A DNA stretch of 64,000 nt, taken from positions 186,001-250,000 of the forward strand of contig JAHLTZ010000012.1 in NCBI GenBank assembly GCA_025786725.1, written 5' to 3'. The notes under the pieces are model-generated. The model saw only the letters and a program-made list of their open reading frames with translations. It made no database searches and was not told the origin of the DNA. Each line of letters begins with the position of its first letter. The first letter of the stretch is position 1. The DNA comes from Syncephalis fuscata (Eukaryota > Zoopagomycota > Zoopagomycetes > Zoopagales > Piptocephalidaceae). This document shows positions 32,301 to 44,900 of this stretch, in pieces. Both the position numbers and the translations under genes were made by a program.

Positions 32301-34384
32301 AGGTTACCAGTGTACCCAACTAGGAAGAACTGTAACTCCGGATAAGACGGTTAAGATTACGCAATGGCCAACACCAGTCGATAAGAAGCAAGTACGAGCA
32401 TTTGTGGCCTGTTGTGCATTCTACCGAGTGCTTATTCCTCACTTCTCTACGATCGCCGAGCCATTGTATTATCTACAGAAGAAGAAAGTAGTATTTCACT
32501 GGAAAGGTGAACAACAACGAGCATTCGATGCACTAAAACGAAGTATTAGTGAAAGACCAGTCATACGACCGCCGGTGTATGGTGACGACAATCGACCACT
32601 TATCTTAACAGTAGATGCTAGTCCTGTTGGTGCTGGCGCTGTGTTGGGACAATGCGATGAAGAAGGAGTGAAGTATGCTGTGCGGTATGACAGTTGTTTA
32701 TTTAACGGTGCGCAGAGACGATACGCACAAGTCAAACGAGAATTATTTGGTTTATATCAGATGGTGAAGAAAATGAGGAAATATGTGCATGGTGTGAAAT
32801 TTATCATTGAGACAGACGCTAGACCTGTCATCGGCATGCTGAGAAAGCCTGATTTACCTAATGATGCAGCAAGTCGATGGGTAGCTTACCTTTCGTTGTT
32901 TAATTATGAAATACGTCATATTCCGGGTGATAAGAACGTAGTAGCTGATGCGCTTAGTCGTGTTGACATGGGACAAGAAATGTTGACAGATGAAGATGAT
33001 GAAGATGACAAGGTGTTATGGAACTATCACATCGAGGACGTCAGCGGTGATGAATTATTTGGAGTGACTAGTGTCAAACAAGTTAATACTGATAAAATGA
33101 CAGCTAGGTCGCCCTATTATTATTTATTGTATTTTCTCGAGCATGGTTGCATGCACAACGACTGTAATGATAGCGACAAGAAGAGGATTAGAACTCAGTT
33201 GAAGAAGTTTTTTATTAGCGATGGATTATTATTTCGGCGAGCGAAGACAGGAATGCCTAAGCGAGTCATAGATGAAGAAGAAGAACAATTGCGTGTGACA
33301 ACGATGGTGCACGATGGACATCCATTTGCCCATAGAGGAGTAGAAGCAACATATAGGTTGTGCAGTGATCGATTTTATTGGTACGGGATGTACAACACTT
33401 GCAAAGAAGTGGTGAAAAGATGTGACATATGTCAGCGTACGCAAAGGAAAGGACAAGTAGAAGAGCTAAAACCGTTTATTGGGTCTACATTGTTCAAACG
33501 CATTGGATTCGATTTAGTTAGACTTCCAGAAGCCACGACGGGTGAAATATATTTAGCAGTGGCCAGGGACGACTTCAGTGGATGGGTAGAAGCCAGAGCG
33601 CTGTGTAAAAATAACGCAGTAGAAGCATACAAATTTTTATATGAAGATGTATATGTCGGTTCGGTATACCTAGTGAGGTAGTAGCAGATCGAGGTGAACT
33701 TTATGGACTGTTGATACGTCATGTAGCTGCTAAGGACGGAATTCGCATTAACTTCACAACAGCCTATCACCCACAAGCAAATGGGATGATTGAACGAGGA
33801 CATCAGGAACTAATGGGCGGACTGGTAAAGATAGTAGGAGAAGATTACGCAAACTGGCCTAAGTATTTGCACGCTGTATTGTGGGCCGACAGAATTACCA
33901 CTAAGCGTACAACTCAGCGGAGCCCATATCAGCTGGTATACGGGCAAGATTGTGTGTTGCCGTTTGACATAGATGAAGAGACTTGGCTTACCTTACAGTG
34001 GAAGAAAGAAATGACGACCGAGGAGTTATTAAGTATGCGAGCTAGTCAATTATTATCAACCGCATGGGATAGGGAGGAAGCAGGAGTGAAGTTAGATAAG
34101 TCTAGGATGAATAATAAGATGTATTACGACAAGAAGCAGAATGTTAGGAAGGAATCTGTTAAGATAGGAGAGATGGTACTACTTCGAGATAATAGACCCA
34201 TACGTAAGACGGATGCTAAACTTACCCAAGATGGATGGGACCATATATAGTGGTTGGTAGACCCAACAAAGGAGTATATGAGTTGGCTGAGCTCGATGGT
34301 ACGCGGATGCGAAGCACAATTTCCGGTAATCGCATAAAGCGATATTATGCGCCGATTATGACGGCTACATCTGGAAGTCAATGA
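29338..34384 (+). CDS. Gag-Pol polyprotein of the Ty3/gypsy element (two frame breaks)
   Basis: One continuous gag-pol frame starting inside the 5' LTR. Gag ends with a zinc knuckle CLYCDSPDHVKSQC (CX2CX4HX4C). Protease: IDPGAEISVIS, with Pro where DSG/DTG is usual, and DALVGMPWL. Reverse transcriptase: FIQDLQQAN, FDLYSGYDQIPV, LPMGWCNS, FVDDGIVKG (the YxDD box as FVDD). RNase H: LTVDASPVGAGAVLG, ETDARPV, HIPGDKNVVADALSRV. Integrase: an HHCC domain ending CDICQRTQ, the DDE Asp in GFDLVRL, then ADRGELYG and NGMIERGHQELMG. The frame stops at 33681, resumes in another frame, and breaks again near 34229; it finally ends at 34382-34384. Both breaks fit one missing base. Given young LTRs, sequencing error is as likely as decay. 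Confidence 0.9.
29381..29397 (+). promoter_or_regulatory. candidate primer-binding site
   Basis: TGGAGCCCAATGCGGGG starts two bases after the LTR and begins with TGG, as expected for pairing with a tRNA CCA end. The tRNA is not identified. The site is inside the coding frame. Confidence 0.6.
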
Positions 34385-34410
34385 AGTAACTTCCAACAGG
34401 GTCCCGCGGT

Positions 34411-34747
34411 TGTGGTGAAGGAAATGTGCTGTTGCCAATCTTACTATTTTTAGCTGAAGAACACATAGCTCGGCCTTGCCACGCTATGCATGGCGCGCCT
34501 TTAATATAAATGAGATGAATATTGCGCGTAAAATTAAATAAAAAGAAGAGTAGTTCACGTTTGAGTTATATTTAGTCGTTTATCTTAAAGCAAGTCCGAG
34601 TACTTGTGGAGTTTATTCGTGTGGTCATATACATCTCAGAGTTGAGGTGTCGTGTCAATTACTATCGTAGTTATCATTTTAAGCGTACACTTAAATCCTT
34701 TTCAGGATGAGCCTTCCAACAAATCGTGGAAACGAACAACTACCACA
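34411..34747 (+). repeat. 3' LTR
   Basis: Matches the 5' LTR throughout; flanked on the right by the ATTG target duplication. Confidence 0.93.
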
Positions 34748-34757
34748 ATTGTCCAAA

Positions 34758-36060
34758 TGTGTAATATAACTATTAATTGGATTACATAGTAAGAGTAGCT
34801 AATAAAATATTGTGTTTATAGTAAATGAAAGAATAGAATTTAGTTTTCATAGCTGAACTTTTCAGTGTCGTCGTTTTCTTCTCTTTCAAACAAAATTTAA
34901 TTAATTAATTCTTTTCTGCTTTTAAAAAATAATAAATAAATAGCCGTTTTATGCCGTTTATGACCTATATAATTAAAATATAGCAAAATAATTGTTAGAT
35001 TTGAGTTCTCCATGCTTGGCTGTATCGTTAGGTATGATTTATAGAACAATGATTTTTGCAAAAAATATTAGCCAAAAATGTAATTTACGTATTTTTAATT
35101 CACTTAATAAAACATTGCTAAAATTATGTATAACTTTACGTATAATGAAGCAAATTGTCTGATATTTTGCACAAATATGCACATAGCATATAAGTGACTA
35201 TTGGCAAAGTGTACCGTTATCGTATTGCATTATGGTGTAATAACTGCAATAATACGCTAATAAATGTGCAAAACAGCAATTTTATGCTGTTTATGACTTA
35301 TATAATTAAAATACAGCAAAATGATTGCTGGATTCAAGTTCTCCGTGCTTAGTTATACATATTGGTATGATTTATAGAACAATAATTTTTGCAAAAATGT
35401 TGGTCAAAAATGCGATTTACGTGTTATTAGTTAATGAAAAGATTATTAGACTTCATGATTTTAGAAAAATTAATATTAAAAACTCGATTTGGATCAAGTA
35501 AATTTGAAGTGCTCTACAGTATTATAACAATCATAACAGCAAGCTAGTATGAGGAAATACCGATGCAAATTGACAATCTATGTCATATACATATACATAA
35601 AAATAGTATATTTTGCTGTGATCATAGCTACCAGAAATAATAACATTACATTTCTACAATAAACATATATGTTTAAAACAACGAATAGTTCAATCTACAA
35701 TGCTTATAAATGTTGTGTATCAATGGTAAGATTTTAAGCATTATAAACTCAACACAATTATTCATTCTATTCTATCATTTATTCTGTAGTAGCCAAGTAC
35801 TATTCATGACTATTGCCCGTTTGTCTCTAGTTCAATTATCAATAGACTTTGATTAACTTTGTTTATTGAGCCATATATACAGATGAAACAAACAATATGA
35901 GTATGCATAAACTTGTTGCTTAATTATAAATGTGTATTTGGTTAATCATTTATAACTATTAATTGCTAAACTAGTTAACATCAAATAGGTCGATATGGAA
36001 CTGTAGAAATTTATAGAATAAGGACAATGCAAATATTCATATTGCAGTATCACGAAAATA
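34758..36060. other. gene-free AT-rich region with tandem direct repeat
   Basis: No coding signal. Contains the two-unit repeat at 34940-35425 described separately. Confidence 0.55.
34940..35425 (+). repeat. two diverged direct repeat units about 330 bp apart
   Basis: 34940-35090 and 35271-35425 share TTTATGCxGTTTATGAC, TATATAATTAAAATA, AGTTCTCCxTGCTT, GGTATGATTTATAGAACAAT and TTTTGCAAAAA in order. Non-coding, origin unknown. Confidence 0.7.
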
Positions 36061-36069
36061 CAACGATAT

Positions 36070-36235
36070 GACGGTATCTATAATAAATGTATTTATATAG
36101 AATAATCATGCTAATGGATATAATGGCCAATATAACTCATTGCCCATGGTCATGTTCAATGGATTGAATGGTATTAAATACAACCATTTGATCATTAAAT
36201 CATATTATAATAATTAATAAATTATTTGAAGATTG
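36070..36235 (-). repeat. dispersed AT-rich repeat R2, partial member
   Basis: CATGGTCATGTTCAATGGAT, ACCATTTGATCATTAAATCA and TTAATAAATTATTTGA match the right-hand end of R2 elements. Confidence 0.5.
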
Positions 36236-36647
36236 TAAAATTATTTTTATTTAATTAATGAATGATTAGTTATTATGTGCAAATATATTTATTATATATT
36301 TATTATTACAATTAACATTATTAAATGCTATAAAGTATATTGCTCATATTGTTATTGATTGAGATGCAAAATATAAACCTTTGCACCTACTTATTTAGTA
36401 GTTGTTGCTTGTGTTTAATAGTTTGCACTGATACTGTTTGGTAATATTAGTGTATAACAATTTATTAATTGATCCAATATCCCTTTTTTAATTTTGCTGT
36501 TAATTGATAGCAATAGTATCAATTAATCTTGATGATGTCGCATCTAGTACTTATTTGTTGGTATTGTTGTTATGGTATACCACCACGTACTTTGTATGAT
36601 GGATACTGCAGTTGTAGCAGTAGCACATTACTTACTTATTTGAAGTG

Positions 36648-37032
36648 GTCGTATTAGTGTGTTAGCGGCCGACTACCTACAATTCTAAAATAATCAATAC
36701 AATGTTAGTACGTTAGTAGACAATTGTCTTGAATTTATATTTTATATTTTGTTTTAGTGTGCTAGTGGCCGGCTATCTAAAATCTATAATAATCAATAAA
36801 TGTTAGTGTTAGTATCCAAGTACCTAAATCTAAAACAATATATATAAAGTTAGTATGTTGCAATGTTGTGTAGCCGGCCGCTAGCACACTAAAACAATTT
36901 GGTGATTTTTATTTATGATATAAAGTTGTAATTAGCAATACAGGTTAGTAAGTTAGTAATCTAAATCTAAAGTCATCAATATAACATTGGTTGTTATATT
37001 GCTTGGTAGCCGGCCGCTAACACACTAATCGC
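36648..37032. repeat. nested inverted copies of a GC-rich 22-bp motif
   Basis: TTAGTGTGTTAGCGGCCG (near 36654) and TTAGTGTGCTAGTGGCCGGC (near 36754) face their reverse complements GCCGGCCGCTAGCACACTAA (near 36872) and GCCGGCCGCTAACACACTAA (near 37011). The motif stands out in AT-rich DNA. Confidence 0.75.
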
Positions 37033-37089
37033 CATTGTCCTTGAACTTGACACTTGATGGCTTGTAAATCTAAAGTATTATATGCAGAG

Positions 37090-37735
37090 TTAGTGGCTGA
37101 TTTAAGCTAGTTACTTACCATTGCATGACCAGTGCACCATAAAGAAGGACCGGTAAGTGGTTTATTAAAAGGAAAAAGGGAAAAGTAGAGTTAGAGGAGA
37201 GAAGAAAAGAGAAAGAGTTCGACAGCATATAGCCAACACAGTTATCGTGCTGACGGCTGTCCGCAAGGCAGAGCGACACCACTAGCACTGCTATACAACC
37301 GTATAGAGGGTGGTATGCAAAGCCAGAAGGGGCATACTTATACCAGCCGTATAACAATAGTGACTATAACAGAAAAAGGACATGGTATACTTGATAGCAT
37401 ATATTGATCATAGCTAGCATACTAGCAACTGCCCACAAGGCAAAACAACACCGCTAGCACTGCTGCATGGCGCCATACAGCAGGGCGGTATGTAGTACCG
37501 AGACTAGGCATGCTTATACTAATAGACTAACCATCACATATAGCAAGCAAGGCATATACTGAACTTATGGAAACAAGTGCAAGTAGGGAAGGTGACTAGT
37601 GGATAAATGCTGTCAAGTGTGGAGGAAAAGAAAGAGGAACGTGTGACGCAAATCGTGTGCTATGCAATCGGCAGACTGTTTTTATAGTGTGGGTGCAAGT
37701 GCTGATGTAATATAAATAAACAATTATTATGATTT
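37090..37735. repeat. diverged tandem duplication, GC-richer island
   Basis: CGCAAGGCAGAGCGACACCA (37261) followed by TAGCACTGCTATACAACCGT recurs as CACAAGGCAAAACAACACCG (37434) and TAGCACTGCTGCATGGCGCC. Each is followed by GGTATG, GCATxCTTATAC and a GGCATATACT-like segment. Units are about 170 bp and each has a hairpin-forming core (CTATACAACCGTATAG). Not clearly coding; possibly a decayed mobile element. Confidence 0.5.
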
Positions 37736-37737
37736 TG

Positions 37738-38660
37738 TGGTCAAATGGCTATTTTTAATAAAATTCGCGTAATTGAACTGCACATTCAATCTATTGAACA
37801 TGAAAACAAGTGGTGAGTTTTATTTAATCATCACACCATCATCATTGTAAATTTATTATCCAATATGTATATATCTAGTATACATATATATCATTAATAT
37901 GCTTAATTAACATTAAAAGCATAACTAATTGACATGATCTGGTTTATTTATAAACAATCTTAATAAAACATAACTCCGTTCATATTCATATTATTTGTTA
38001 TACCAATATAACTCAGTGAACAAACTAAGTGCGGTAAGTCGATTTTTATTAATAAAAAAAGTTGGGACCATACTGACAACAGCTATAGACAGCGTATAGC
38101 CAATATATAATAAAACAATAAACATTATAATAAATAGGCAATATTGAACGAGATTAGCAATGTTGGAGCTAATGAGCATATATGCATGATCAATGAGCGG
38201 AATTAATCGACATTTGTTAATAATAATGCTAAGGCAAAAAAGTAGTTTTGAACAGAACAGGGCTAGTTGAGTATAGAATGATATATAAAATGACGTGTAT
38301 ACGGTAAGAAAGCATAAAAATAATATTAAAAGTTATAGTGCATATAATGCAATGAGCAACACAAGTGAAGTGTATAGGAACATATAAACAATAGAATGTA
38401 TTTAGTATATCATTATATGATATATAATAGTGCGGGCAGAATGATAATGATATAAGTGACTAGAGTATATATGCGCATTGAATATATGCATACTGGATAA
38501 TGAATCTACAATAATAAGTATTTTGGACTCTGATGTGAATTACCTTAGTTTCATGTTTAATAAAAGAAAGTTTAATTTAAAAGTGTAAATATTATCAAGT
38601 TGCCATTTGACATCCAAGTCACATTAAATGACTAGTAAATTATTTGATGCTTGCAAAAAG
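37738..38660 (-). repeat. R2 element with inverted ends, member c
   Basis: The left end (37740-37875: GGTCAAATGGCTATTTTTAA, ATTTATTATCCAATATGTAT) and the right end (38475-38645: ATGCATACTGGATAATGAAT, TGCCATTTGACATCCAAGTC) are mutual inverted repeats. The interior is the reverse of the 19.6-20.3 kb element. Non-coding. Confidence 0.6.
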
Positions 38661-39079
38661 AAAAATTGTATTTATTTAATTAAATAAATGAGGTGATATA
38701 TACAATATGATAATACAAACCATAAATCGAGTAGAATTGTACATAAAAATACTATGAATATATTGAGATACAGATGAGGGCATTGTTTAAGTGGTGGAAT
38801 AAAAGAAAGAATAAAAGCAAATGCAATTATAGAACAATGTCATTAATAAAGCACTGAGTGTAATAAAAAGAATAGATAACAAACAATAAAGACAAGCATA
38901 TTTATAGAACAATGTCTTCAGTAAAACAATGAGTGTAATAAGAAGAATAAAAAACAATAGTTGAAGTTTGAGTTTCATATCTTTTATTTTCAAAAAAGTA
39001 GGAGGCTCACAGTAAAATAGTTTTATCTGGCTAAATAATCGATTTGCTACAGCCGACTGTTACTTATTTTCTACGTTCA
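38661..39079. other. intergenic upstream of the acidic protein gene
   Basis: AT-rich with a local duplication (ATAGAACAATGTCATTAATA and ATAGAACAATGTCTTCAGTA, each followed by TGAGTGTAATAA). No gene seen. Confidence 0.5.
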
Positions 39080-39806
39080 ATGGACTTTTCGGCCTTTCAT
39101 GCTGCACACTTTAGTGCTAGTCAGCGAGCAGTATTTCAACAACTTATGAATCCCCAACAGCAAGGGAATGCGAATCACTCAACAGGAGTCGAGTATACAG
39201 CAACAACAGATGCTATACAGCATGATGAAGAGCAACCGAATAACAACGATTTTGTAAATACGTTAACCGAAGATGATGGGAACGAGAGCGAGCTTGTCTA
39301 TGAAGATGATGATGATGACATAGTAGACAGCGATAGTATAAATAGGACTCGGAAAGGGCGGTTTGTACTATCGTCGGCTGCTATTGCCATGTTTGCTCAA
39401 TCAGCAGCCTATCGCGAAGAATGTACAGTATAATAATATACTCTTATTGTATCTATACTCATTAATTTTATCTTGTTTAATTAAATCCATAGTGCGCCAA
39501 GAGAAGGAAAGAGAAGCAGCCGAACAGGTACGTATTGAAAATCAAAGCGACGATGACGATGACGCATCCGGCGAACGCCGTAAGCGCATGCGTAGTTGTC
39601 TTGAACCAAATCCACTTGATGACATGCCACGCGTCAATACAATGAGCGTTTATAAACAGCTCTATGGCACTACAGGTGCATTAGAGATTATACGACGAGA
39701 AACTGCACTCAATGCAGCCTATCGTGCTCAGTGCCAGCCATCAAGTCAAGGCAGTAAAAGCGGATCGACGGTTGTCGTATGGCCTGTTCTTCCACTTCAT
39801 TGTTAG
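39080..39806 (+). CDS. Unrecognised acidic protein, about 218 residues
   Basis: Two exons (39080-39422 and 39493-39806) joined by a GT-AG intron that keeps a continuous frame (YREE-L-RQEKEREAAEQ). It starts MDFSAFHAAHFSASQRAVFQ; I use this ATG because the frame upstream has none. The middle is very acidic (VYEDDDDDIVDSDS), followed by GRFVLSSAAIAMFAQ and a charged helix (LRQEKEREAAEQVRIENQ). A second acidic run precedes a basic block (SGERRKRMRS). The conserved-looking end is TMSVYKQLYGTTGALEIIRR. Probably nuclear by composition. No family recognised. Good splice sites and a clean frame make it a likely gene. Confidence 0.6.
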
Positions 39807-41996
39807 ATGATCAAAATAATCCACACCACGCATGTAACACCTGTTTTATAGTAAAGTTTTTTTTTCGTTTTTTTTTAATAGCTCCCCTATCGTGTATGGC
39901 AGCAGATTTAGATATTTTATGCAGTACTGACTATATTTAGTTTTATAATGCAGCAAAGCCACGATATTCTCTAGCCGATTATAGATTACAGTTTTAGTTT
40001 AAATAAATTCATAATAGTTTATTATAATTGCAATTAGCTGTTTAAAGAATTAGCACGCCGCTGATCATATAATATGTTATGTGTACTATAACATTATTAT
40101 ACAATTTGATTTATTCTATTAACTATCTATTATCATTTCGAGTCAAATGACTAATATTTAATAATATTTAATTTATTGAACATGATGGTGGGTGGTGAGT
40201 GACATTAATCATCGAATACTCATCATCGTAGATTTATTATCCATTATACATATATCCTCTATTCACCTATATCATTCCCATTCTATTCTATACTACTATA
40301 TAGCATTATATAATATATTAGACACATTTTATTGTTTATATACTTCAACATACTTTACTCAATACACTCATTATGTAATATATACTATAGCTTCAGCATC
40401 GTTATTCATACTTTTCTTGTATATTCACTATAATTTATTTTCAAAAAATAAATAGTTTTACAAAAATTGCTTCAAATGCTTCAACACCTTTAGTCAAGTC
40501 CATAGAACTTGAATGTAACAGCTTAAACGATGGCTGTTGATCACATAACTGCCATCTATTTATCCAATAGGTGCCGATAGATGTTATTTAGGTAATGATC
40601 ACCTAACCAGTTGTAGTACCACGACCACTCGTTTACTTGTAATGCATGCTGTCCCCTTGACATGGTGACCCTAACAGCAACAATGACAAGTTATTGGACC
40701 ATTTCTCTGCGACTACATACGCATAAGGCTGGCATTATGGCTGTTTCTGTCGAGGCGTAACAATCCTTGCACCCATCCCGTCTCATATGGTCTCCATCCA
40801 ATCATTTTTGAATGAATCCGGTTTACGGCAATTGCTGTTATTTCCATACTCAACATCCGCTCGGACACTCCCACACACACACACACATATATATATAGTT
40901 ATTCTTTACACTTCTTTTCACACGTTTGCCACCACTATTATTTTGTCGTTGTTGCTATTGTTGCGATCACTCTTTGAATGCAAAAAACAGCGTCCGCGTT
41001 CAGTTTTTTTGTTGTTTTGGGCTCGACCCACTTATTCTATTGCCTAGATTCTCCTCACGTTGTGCAGCGCATACTAAGGATTACGCTATTACTAAACGTC
41101 CGCCAACGTTTGCTTTAACAACACTTAACTTACGTGCGCAACTCACCCAACTTCTTCAGATCCTATTCCTCGACAACGACTCGAACGCTTTTGTCCTTTC
41201 TTCATCTTTTGGCATACTTCATCCACTGGCTGTTTCCCTAGTAGCAGCCATTCCGTTGCAGTGTTCGTGCCATTTTTCTGCAAGCTCTACGGCCTTTTCT
41301 TTCTATCCAGGGAACAGCTATTGCCCTGACGACGCCGTTCACGGATCTTAGGCTATTACGCGTAGATCACGGCTCTTGGTCTGCATTCAAACTATCTGCA
41401 ACGAGTGCTAAGGCTAAAATAGCAGCTATAAACATAGTAGCGGTGATTGCGGCTGTAGTGTGCCCGTGTACCAGCGTGCGTTCGAGTGTGCGTGTGCGTG
41501 TGTGTACAGAGAAATACACCAAAGAGAGCGTTTCAAGCCAATTGTGGCAGCTTTCCTTTTATTTTCTCCTTTTCCAATCGACTTGTTAGCGGCTCTACTG
41601 CACGCATTTGCGTGTGTATAGGCAAATAGCAGCTATTAACGTAAGTACAAGCGGCAACAAACGACGGGAAACGATCAGGAGTTGGCCATTATTGGACACT
41701 GATTCTTGCTCCTGCTTACTTGATTGCATGTGTCCCTTCTCTCGCGTTATTCAGAATCTACACAACAAACAATAGTGACCGACTACTGACTCTAATATTG
41801 ATTCATATATTTTCTTGTTCGCTAACTGTTTATCCATTCATATTTGTGTCTATTTTAGAAGGTCCTACCTTGATTATTGTTTATTTGCACTTTATTTCTG
41901 ACCTTCAAGGCAGATTAGTCCGTTGGACTTGAACCTACCGATTGGACTACCGATTCAGTCTTTTTTTACTGGTTTATTTCGTTTTGTGTATCTACG
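39807..41996. other. long upstream region of the GATA factor gene
   Basis: 39.8-40.5 kb holds AT-rich DNA with an R2 repeat part (40135-40450). 40.5-41.99 kb is richer in GC and pyrimidines and probably contains the GATA promoter and a long leader; a GTAAGT at 41641 could start a leader intron. Several open frames here have no recognisable motif and I do not call them. Confidence 0.5.
40135..40450 (+). repeat. dispersed AT-rich repeat R2, member d
   Basis: GTCAAATGACTAATATTTAA, GGTGAGTGACATTAATCATC and GATTTATTATCCATTATACA match the left end of other R2 copies; the following 190 bp match the R2 interior. Confidence 0.6.
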
Positions 41997-44900
41997 ATGC
42001 CGCCTATTGTGCTTAAAATTAAAGGCAGCCGGCCTTTTCTTCCCTTCGCAGAGCTTGATAGCGAAGAGGATTTATCCAAAACATGGCGTGTGTGTACCAA
42101 AGTCAAGGACTCATTAGAGAATGGAAGCCGACTGGAAAATCTTAGCTGGCGACTATGGCATCTACATCAACTAGTGGCGAGCGGTAAGCGGAAGCTAAAC
42201 AATGAAGAAAATAGCGATGGCGCGTCGACTAGCAACACACAGAGCGGCACCGCGGGAACCAGCTCGTCGATGACGAATGATGTACCCATGATGCTGGACA
42301 GCATACCTGATCTTGGCGGACAATCGGTCGCGAATGGGACAGAATTAGATGTTGAGAATAAGCGATGCACCTTCCGTACACTGTCCAAGAATGCCACACG
42401 TATCTTGGATGGAGACGAGAATGCTGATCAACGAGACTTTGAAATGCGTGTACGCCATTTTAGTCCTTCTTCCGGTCGCAGTGCACGTTCTTCCAAATCA
42501 CCCCAAGTTACAAGCAGTTTACCGACGGCTGATAATAACAGCCCAAGCATGCGGTGTCCGCCAGCAATGAATATACAGCACAATATTAATGCTAACAACA
42601 ATATTAGTAATGGTAGTAATGGCCAGTTTAGCTATACTAACGAAGTAGCAAACCAGCTATCGTCTAAATCAAATAATACACTTTGGCTTCAACAGGCATG
42701 TTCAATGCAAGCAAATGATATGGCCAATGCCCAAGCATCTGTTGCGTCAGCGGCAATGCCTAGTGCCAATCTACCTAATGGTATGCCCATTCCCACTCGT
42801 ATTATGTCTCAGGCAAATCAAGGCCGAGCCATTACTACAACAACAAATACAATGCTACCAGCTCCATCGGCCGTTTATCCGCCATATCAGGCCTACACCG
42901 CTGGCAATGATCTTAGCCAATTAATGGGTGCAGCAGCCTCGATATTTCCACAGCTTATGGGTATTCCTGGCCTAACCAATAATGTTGGTATGGCTAATAA
43001 TGCGGCTCCACCGTTGGCTGGTACGGCTGCTGGTGTACTTTTGGATGATATGTTTGGTTCATTTCCAGCATCGGCGTATGTTGGTGATGTCAATCAACCG
43101 CCAACTATTGAAATACCATTGGAACAAGTACTAAATGCTAATGGAATTAACGTTGCAGCTGCCGCGGCGGCAGCAGCAGCAGCAGCAGCCAATCCTGCTT
43201 GGTCCACTGCGTCGACACCATCGGCAACACAGGACCAAATGAATACCAATTACTTTGATGCATGGCTTAATGTCGCATCGGGTCGTTGGCCAGCTGGAGC
43301 AAATACTTCGCAGTCGACAAACACATCACCGCGGACAGCTGCGCAACTAGTAAAACTAGAAACACCGCTGACACAGCCATCATCAGCAACTACATCACCG
43401 AATCTAGTTTACAATACCGGAAATATCGCTACATCAAATAGACCCGATGCTGCTATACCATCTAATATAATGGGATCGGTCAGTACATCAGCCACCAGTG
43501 AGGCAACGGCTTCGTTAAGCGGATACACTACACCTACTACTACAACATCAGTTGGAGGAGAAAATCTATCTGCAGTTGTTAATGCTGCACGCCAGCTATT
43601 ATCAGAACATGCTGAATCAGCAAATAGACTACCAGTGTCACCAGTTTCACTTACACCAGCATCTGTAACAAGTGTTAAATTAAACGATGGTAAATCTTCT
43701 GTATCATCACCGGCTACATTGGCAACGGCAACACCAGCACAGCAACAGCCAAAACAGACTAAGCAGAAGTCAAAGCCAAAGCCAAAGCCAAAGCAGCAGC
43801 AGCAACAACAACAACAGCCGCAACAGCCACAGCAACAATCTTTAGCTATGCTGACTGCATCCAATCTGGCCAAATCTTCAAATACAGCCAAGTCAATATT
43901 TCCTACCTATCATAATACTGAAGATTCACTAAAACTGTCAACATCAGTACCAGTCGTGCCAGGTACTATAGCGACCAACAACAACGGTTTGACTACTGGA
44001 AACCAACCAATTAACATTATGGCAAAGCCGTCGGATCATATATCTTTGGTTACAGATCCAGCTCAGCTATTTTGTCGCAATTGTGGAGTTACATCGACCC
44101 CACTTTGGCGACGATCTATTAATGATGATATCCTATGCAATGCATGTGGTCTTTAGTAAGTTTAATAATACTGAATTGTTAGGATAGTTAATATTTACTA
44201 ATAAGCATTGCTTACAGTATGAAATTACACAATATGGCCCGTCCAAAGTTGCGCAAAGCACAGCAGAAAGACTTGCAGCCAAGTATTGAGCATTGCGTTA
44301 ATTCCAGTCCAATACCCGGCAACAATAAATCATCTGTGTTTTGTTCGAACTGCTATACAAATAATACACCATTATGGCGACGTGACGACCAAAGCAACGT
44401 TTTATGTAATGCCTGTGGTCTATAGTAAGCCATTAATTAATACAATCATATTGCTACTGATACTGATACTAATATTAATAATAGTCTAAAGCTGCATCAA
44501 GAACGGCGTCCACTTAGTTTGAAGACCGACGTTATTAAGAAACGTCAGCGATATGATACGCCTAAAAAGAGCAAGAAAGCAAAGACCGGTGAAGAGGCCA
44601 GCGAAGAGAATAGCGTTGAAAACAGTCCAGATCAATCATCATCTGGAACATCTTTACAAACAACGTTTATGGATACAAGTTCAACAGAACCATCACCATG
44701 CCATTCTCCGTCAACACAACCTATTGGTCTAACATCTGCAACATATTCACCGTTACAAAATCAGCAACAGCAACATTCATTAAATATGCAAATTAAACAA
44801 GAACCCGTGCTAATGAATGGTAATACAGGCTTAACTAATTTGAATGGTGTTGATTTCCAAACAGCTATTCAATCGGCAAACTTATATGCAACTAATGGAT

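Larger units (their letters stand above)
29042..34747 (+). mobile_element. Full-length Ty3/gypsy LTR retrotransposon
   Basis: Two 337-bp LTRs (29042-29378, 34411-34747) that I could not distinguish by eye, ending TGTGGT...ACCACA, flanked by the 4-bp duplication ATTG (29038-29041 and 34748-34751). Internal order is gag, protease, reverse transcriptase, RNase H, integrase, which is Ty3/gypsy order. No chromodomain is seen at the end. A polypurine tract before the 3' LTR is poor. Identical LTRs mean very recent insertion. Confidence 0.95.

Noticed and set aside
36648-37032. Spaced repeats considered as a CRISPR-like array
   Set aside because: Only four copies, alternating orientation, irregular spacing, and the genome is eukaryotic.
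40787-41351. Two overlapping open frames upstream of the GATA gene
   Set aside because: Rich in Leu/Ser/Phe from pyrimidine-rich leader DNA, no domain, no start context; more likely promoter or leader.
43409-43891. Antisense Cys-rich frame opposite the GATA gene
   Set aside because: It is the reverse of polyGln/Lys-Pro codons (CAG, CAA, AAG CCA); a shadow of the real gene.
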